A stretch of DNA of 44,911 nt, taken from contig JAKLLS010000011.1 in assembly GCA_022014155.1 (NCBI GenBank), positions 1-44,911 of the forward strand, in the 5' to 3' direction. The translations under genes and the position numbers were made by a program. Positions 41,739-44,911 of this stretch are shown in pieces (the stretch's first letter is position 1; each line of letters starts with the position of its first letter). A model generated the notes under the pieces. That model was not told the origin of the DNA. It worked only from the letters and a program-made list of their open reading frames with translations, and did not search any database. Origin of the DNA: Marinobacter sp. GTDB lineage: Bacteria; Pseudomonadota; Gammaproteobacteria; Pseudomonadales; Oleiphilaceae.

Positions 41739-41758
41739 TTGTCGGATTACGCTTCTTA
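41739..41758. repeat. half REP unit abutting the zapE stop codon
   Basis: Only the left arm plus centre (GTCGGATTACGCTTC, 41741-41755) is present. The right arm is missing, and the zapE stop codon (complement of TTA, 41756-41758) follows at once. It is probably a decayed or truncated copy created at the end of zapE. Confidence 0.65.
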
Positions 41759-42895
41759 TGGTTTATGCGCCGCTTCCAGGTACTCCCTGGACTGCATCTC
41801 CAGCAACCGGGATTCGGTGCGTTCAAACTCAAAGCCCAGGCGACCGCCAGCGTACAAATCTGTAATGGCCTCCGCGGCCGATATAATGACTTTGACGTTA
41901 CGGTCGTAGAATTCATCAATCATGTTGATAAACCGGCGGGCCTGGTCGTCCTTTTCACCACCCAGTACCGGGACATTGCTGATAATGATGGCGTGAAACT
42001 GTCGCGCCAGTTCGATGTAATCGTTCTGGCTACGGGGGCCATCACACACATCCTTGAAATCAAACCAGACCACATCGTCAGCGTGGGCGATGGCAGGAAT
42101 CTTGCGACCATTGATTTCCATGGATTTGCTGTGCTTCCCAGCCTCGACTGCGAGGGCATCGTAACTTTTGCGGAGGCTGACGTCGGCTTCGGCGTCCAGC
42201 GGGAAGTGGTATAGCTCAGCCTGCTCAAGCGTACGCAGGCGATAATCGACACCACCGTCGACATTCACCACTTCGGTGTGCTTTTTCACAAGATCAATGG
42301 CTGGCAAGAAACGGGCACGTTGCAGGCCGTCCTTATAGAGGCCGTCTGGAACAATGTTGGACGTACACACCAGGGTCACGCCGCGGCTGAACAGGCCGCC
42401 CATCAGTGTGGCCAGGATCATGGCGTCACCAATGTCGGAGACAAAGAATTCGTCGAAGCAGATCACCCGGGTTTCGTCAGCGAATTTTTTCGCCACCAGG
42501 TCCAGCGGGTTCTTTTCCCCTTTCAGGGACTTGAGCTCGTTGTGCACCCGCTGCATAAAGCGGTGGAAGTGAACTCGCATTTTGCGATCAAACGGCAGCG
42601 ACTCGTAGAAGGTGTCCATCAGGTAAGTCTTGCCACGACCAACGCCGCCCCAGAAATACAGGCCCTTGACCGGATCTTCCTTGCCCTTTTTCAGTTTTCT
42701 GCGAAGTTTTGCCAAACCTTTCTGGCGTTCGCTTTCGGCTTCCACGAGTTTATCGTACAGTGACTGCAAACGCTGGACGGCATCTTCCTGTGCCGGATCC
42801 CGGTGAAAATCCGGGCGTTCGAGATCCTGCTGGTAGCGTTGCCAGGGGGTCATGTGGTCGGTCATCAAGGCTGTTCCCGAAGAGTGGTCATTCAT
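41756..42895 (-). CDS. zapE: cell division ATPase ZapE (AFG1-like)
   Basis: This 379-aa AFG1/ZapE P-loop ATPase has Walker A GGVGRGKTYLMD (about residues 85-96), the characteristic FHRFMQRVHNELK, Walker B VICFDEFFVSDIGDAM, and later FPLDAEAD and WFDFKDVCDGPRSQNDYI. In E. coli ZapE associates with the Z-ring and regulates it during constriction and stress. Length is normal. The ATG at 42895 gives a short preface before MTPWQRYQQDLERP; an in-frame ATG 11 codons in is also possible. It is divergent from zapG with a 202-base gap, as in other gammaproteobacteria. Confidence 0.95.
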   Translation of the reverse strand: MNDHSSGTALMTDHMTPWQRYQQDLERPDFHRDPAQEDAVQRLQSLYDKLVEAESERQKGLAKLRRKLKKGKEDPVKGLYFWGGVGRGKTYLMDTFYESLPFDRKMRVHFHRFMQRVHNELKSLKGEKNPLDLVAKKFADETRVICFDEFFVSDIGDAMILATLMGGLFSRGVTLVCTSNIVPDGLYKDGLQRARFLPAIDLVKKHTEVVNVDGGVDYRLRTLEQAELYHFPLDAEADVSLRKSYDALAVEAGKHSKSMEINGRKIPAIAHADDVVWFDFKDVCDGPRSQNDYIELARQFHAIIISNVPVLGGEKDDQARRFINMIDEFYDRNVKVIISAAEAITDLYAGGRLGFEFERTESRLLEMQSREYLEAAHKP

Positions 42896-43097
42896 TTACG
42901 GCGGCGTATTGTGGCCGATTTTGGGATTTTTCGCCACGTTGGCACCGCCATCAGGCATCCGGCTCTCCAGCCAGGGCGCGCTTTGACGAAGCAATACGAC
43001 GATTGGCTCAGACTTTGTGGATGGGCGTGGGCCGCCCGGGACGTTATACTGCCCCCAAAGGGCCGAGCTCTTAAAACGCAAAAGGACGACACATTTT

Positions 43098-43544
43098 ATG
43101 ACGAACCTGATTCTGGCAGCGATTGCCGCTTTGGTTGTTGGCATTGTCATCGGCGTACTGTTCAGCCGCTCCGGGCAGACCACTAATCTGCGCCAGCGCC
43201 GTGTCGAGCAACAGATTGAGGAGTTGCGTAGCGAATACACCCGCTACCAGGCCCAGGTGAATGAGCACTTTATGGAGTCTGCTCATTTGCTGCGCCGTTT
43301 CAATGATGCGTATCGCGATGTGAATCTGCACATGGCACGGGGTGCGAACCGGCTGTGTAATGATGAAGAATGGATGGATGAACTGGAGCGGGAGACGGCT
43401 CGTGCTCGTCTGGAGGATGTTCGCGAGGACGGCGTGGAGCCGCCCCGGGATTATGCACCGAAGGCCGGGCCTGAGGATAAGGGCACGCTGGCTGAGGACT
43501 TTGGTCTTAAGAAGGGCGACAAGTCCTCGACCTCTAAGGCCTGA
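43098..43544 (+). CDS. zapG: ZapG/YhcB (DUF1043) membrane-anchored cell-shape and division protein
   Basis: This 148-aa protein has a single N-terminal membrane helix (LILAAIAALVVGIVIGVLF) followed by a coiled coil (about residues 35-110, RVEQQIEELRSEYTRYQAQV ...) and a low-complexity acidic tail. This is the DUF1043/YhcB plan. YhcB/ZapG helps coordinate division, envelope growth and rod shape in E. coli. The ATG at 43098 follows AAAAGGACGAC; an earlier in-frame start would only add an upstream tail before the helix. Beside zapE, as in E. coli. Confidence 0.92.
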   Translation: MTNLILAAIAALVVGIVIGVLFSRSGQTTNLRQRRVEQQIEELRSEYTRYQAQVNEHFMESAHLLRRFNDAYRDVNLHMARGANRLCNDEEWMDELERETARARLEDVREDGVEPPRDYAPKAGPEDKGTLAEDFGLKKGDKSSTSKA

Positions 43545-43589
43545 TAGCCTGATAGTTTGGTGCCGCCCGGGCCTAAGTCCTGGGTGAAG

Positions 43590-43782
43590 TGGCTGGTTGA
43601 GTGCACCTTTCCAAAACACGCTCAAGCACATCCATGTGGCGCTTGGGCTCCGCCCCTCAGCGCTAAAGCTCCTGCGTCGCACTGAGGGTCCTGGGCAGGC
43701 CGTCCATGGCCTGCCCGTGAAGAGCTTCTCGCTCTTCACCCATGGCTCCGCACAGTTTTGGGACGGCCCCCTCAACCAGTCA
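43590..43782. repeat. mosaic palindromic element (BIME-like) between zapG and the Nif3-like gene
   Basis: The 193-base element has outer arms TGGCTGGTTGAG (43590-43601) and CTCAACCAGTCA (43771-43782), which continue inward as an imperfect inverted repeat (both sides include CCAAAAC). Inside are further hairpins: GGGCAGGCC / GGCCTGCCC (43693-43701, 43708-43716), CCTCAGCGC / GCACTGAGG and GAAGAG / CTCTTC. Bases 43606-43625 repeat, inverted, the 20-mer at 40401-40420. It separates two convergent genes and could block transcription from both sides. No coding potential is seen. Confidence 0.75.
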
Positions 43783-43815
43783 CCCCGACCTTTCGACGCG
43801 CCTTCTTGTACATTT

Positions 43816-44559
43816 TTAAACTGGATTATCGCAGTCGATAAACCGGTGATTCACACCAAACTTTTTTTCCAACGCTTTTCCGAGCGCCTTCACCCCGTAA
43901 CGTTCCGTCGCATGATGCCCTGCCGCGTAGTAGTGAATTCCACATTCCCGGGCAGTATGGGTGGTCGGTTCGGAGATTTCACCGCTTATGTAGGCATCCA
44001 GGCCCGCTTCGAGGGCAATATTGATAAAGCCCTGGGCTGCGCCGGTGCACCACCCTACCCGTTTGATTTCTGGTTTACCTTCGCCCACCCACAGCGGTTC
44101 GCGGTGGAGTTTTTCGGCGATTTGTTGGCCGAACTGTTCGGGGCTGAGGGCTTCCGGTAACTCGCCTTCCCAGACCAGGCCGCCAAGGGGACGGGGGTTT
44201 TCTATGCCCAATACATCGGCTAATTGGCGGTTGTTGCCGTATTCGGGGTGGTCGTCCAGTGGCAGGTGGTAGGCGACCAGGCTGATGTCATGGTCCAGAA
44301 GTTGTTTGATTCTCTGCCGTTTCATGCCCTGTATGCGCTGGTCTTCGCCTTTCCAGAAGTAGCCGTGGTGGACGAGGATCATGTCGGCGTTGGCTTCGAT
44401 GGCGGCGTCGATAAGGGCTTTTGAGGCGGTGACGCCGGTGACGATGGAGTTAACGTCGTCTTTGCCTTCGACCTGGAGGCCATTCGGGCAATAGTCCTGA
44501 AAGTTTTCGGGCTGGAGCCATTGCTCGATTGTTTTTAGGATTTCGTTGCGGTTTGCCAT
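43816..44559 (-). CDS. Nif3-like dinuclear metal centre hexameric protein
   Basis: This 247-aa Nif3/YbgI family protein has DYCPNGLQVEG, ILVHHGYFWKGEDQRI (the first metal-binding histidines), LVAYHLPLDDHPEYGNN, and the C-terminal HYYAAGHHATERYGV with the second histidine cluster. The family forms toroidal hexamers with two metal ions; proposed roles range from GTP cyclohydrolase-like to DNA-binding activity and are unsettled. The ATG at 44559 (MANRNEIL) has AGAGAGG upstream. The frame stays open to 44691, but that stretch includes the inverted repeat and is not plausible protein. Beside hisC, as in pseudomonads. Confidence 0.93.
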   Translation of the reverse strand: MANRNEILKTIEQWLQPENFQDYCPNGLQVEGKDDVNSIVTGVTASKALIDAAIEANADMILVHHGYFWKGEDQRIQGMKRQRIKQLLDHDISLVAYHLPLDDHPEYGNNRQLADVLGIENPRPLGGLVWEGELPEALSPEQFGQQIAEKLHREPLWVGEGKPEIKRVGWCTGAAQGFINIALEAGLDAYISGEISEPTTHTARECGIHYYAAGHHATERYGVKALGKALEKKFGVNHRFIDCDNPV

Positions 44560-44611
44560 GGCGATGACCTCTCTTATGTAGCTCAAGTCAGAAAACTTGG
44601 GGGCAGGCCAC

Positions 44612-44694
44612 GGGGTGGGGGCACCTTTTCCTATGGGAAAAGAACTCACTGCGCTCAGACACCTTTGTCCCGCCGGAAAAGGTGCCCCCACCCC
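44612..44694. repeat. long inverted repeat between the Nif3-like gene and hisC
   Basis: Perfect 20-base arms, GGGGTGGGGGCACCTTTTCC (44612-44631) and its complement at 44675-44694, surround 43 bases. With the flanks the similarity reaches about 26 bases with two mismatches. The inside includes GGGAAAAG and GAACTCACTGCGCTCAGAC, which looks like the core of an interspersed repeat. It may be a genome-wide repeated element and a transcription barrier after hisC. Confidence 0.85.
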
Positions 44695-44765
44695 ATGACC
44701 GACCAGACTACGCAGTGAACCTCTTTTTGCTCCGTGTATCTCGACGGCGCATGCTCAAGTCTTCT

Positions 44766-44911
44766 TTATTGAAGCGCCAGTCTTTTTAGTCCATCAATCA
44801 GAGCATCGTTCTGCTGAGCGGTGCCAATTGTGATTCGCAAGAAGTCACTGATTCTCGGCTTGTTGAAGTGGCGGACGATGATGCCCTGCTCTCTAAGGCC
44901 CTTTGCCAGTG
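44766..44911 (-). CDS. hisC: histidinol-phosphate aminotransferase HisC, C-terminal part only
   Basis: The minus strand encodes the last 48 residues of a PLP aminotransferase up to the stop at 44766-44768; the gene runs out of the window at its 5' side. The readable part contains [40 protein letters not shown], whose IRITIGT-x3-ND segment is typical of HisC (the seventh step of histidine synthesis, forming histidinol phosphate). Identification from the tail alone is good but not absolute; another class-II-like aminotransferase is possible. Confidence 0.85.
   Translation of the reverse strand, partial: LAKGLREQGIIVRHFNKPRISDFLRITIGTAQQNDALIDGLKRLALQ

Noticed and set aside
44560..44691. N-terminal extension of the Nif3-like protein
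   Set aside because: It would translate a long inverted repeat, and a good ATG with a ribosome site is present at 44559.

Overview
The window is one continuous stretch of a gammaproteobacterial chromosome, most likely Marinobacter or a close relative. That placement rests on recognised gene order (pilA divergent from pilB-pilC-pilD-coaE, then yacG; zapE back to back with zapG; a Nif3-like gene beside hisC), on a LuxR-DUF1329-DUF1302-thiolase block typical of lipid- and hydrocarbon-using marine and pseudomonad bacteria, and on protein style. No search was run, so the genus is an inference. I see no rRNA, tRNA, CRISPR array, transposase or integrase.

Layout. Positions 50-3385 hold a beta-CASP metallo-beta-lactamase nuclease facing an atypical UbiB/ABC1 kinase-like protein. 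Positions 3540-18828 hold a 14-gene surface-glycan cluster, all on the minus strand: four GT2 and two GT4 glycosyltransferases (one GT2 is a polyprenyl-phosphate glycosyltransferase), an RgpF-like protein, a Wzx-type flippase, two different sulfotransferases, a WbqC protein, a DegT-type sugar aminotransferase, a methyltransferase and a GT-C-like membrane protein with a helical C-terminal domain. Directly upstream on the same strand is pilA (18884-19369), with a clear sigma-54 promoter. Divergent from it run pilB, pilC, pilD and coaE, then a beta-barrel-like hypothetical, trmO, a hybrid sensor kinase, yacG, a YfaZ-like porin, a large lipoprotein, a Bax-like glucosaminidase and an acyltransferase. 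A MalT/LuxR-type activator, DUF1329 and DUF1302 proteins and a thiolase follow on the minus strand, then zapE/zapG, a Nif3-like protein and the 3' end of hisC.

How it may work together. The pil genes encode the type IV pilin, its assembly ATPase, its inner-membrane platform and its prepilin peptidase. The gene just after pilA looks like a GT-C glycosyltransferase, and the next one makes polyprenyl-phosphate-sugar, the donor type GT-C enzymes use. This resembles pilin-glycosylation loci such as tfpW in Pseudomonas. I therefore propose that at least the pilA-proximal part, and possibly the whole 15-kb cluster with its sulfotransferases, builds a glycan for the pilus. No Wzy polymerase, chain-length regulator or nucleotide-sugar dehydratase was recognised, which fits a short glycan but not an autonomous capsule locus. 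This is the main candidate for something undescribed here.

Intergenic DNA also carries repeats: at least five palindromic REP-like units plus one half unit in two subtypes (GTCGGATTA or GTCGGGTTA arms), one of which supplies the stop codon of a gene; a mosaic palindromic element at 43590-43782 sharing an exact 20-mer with 40401-40420; and a long inverted repeat at 44612-44694.
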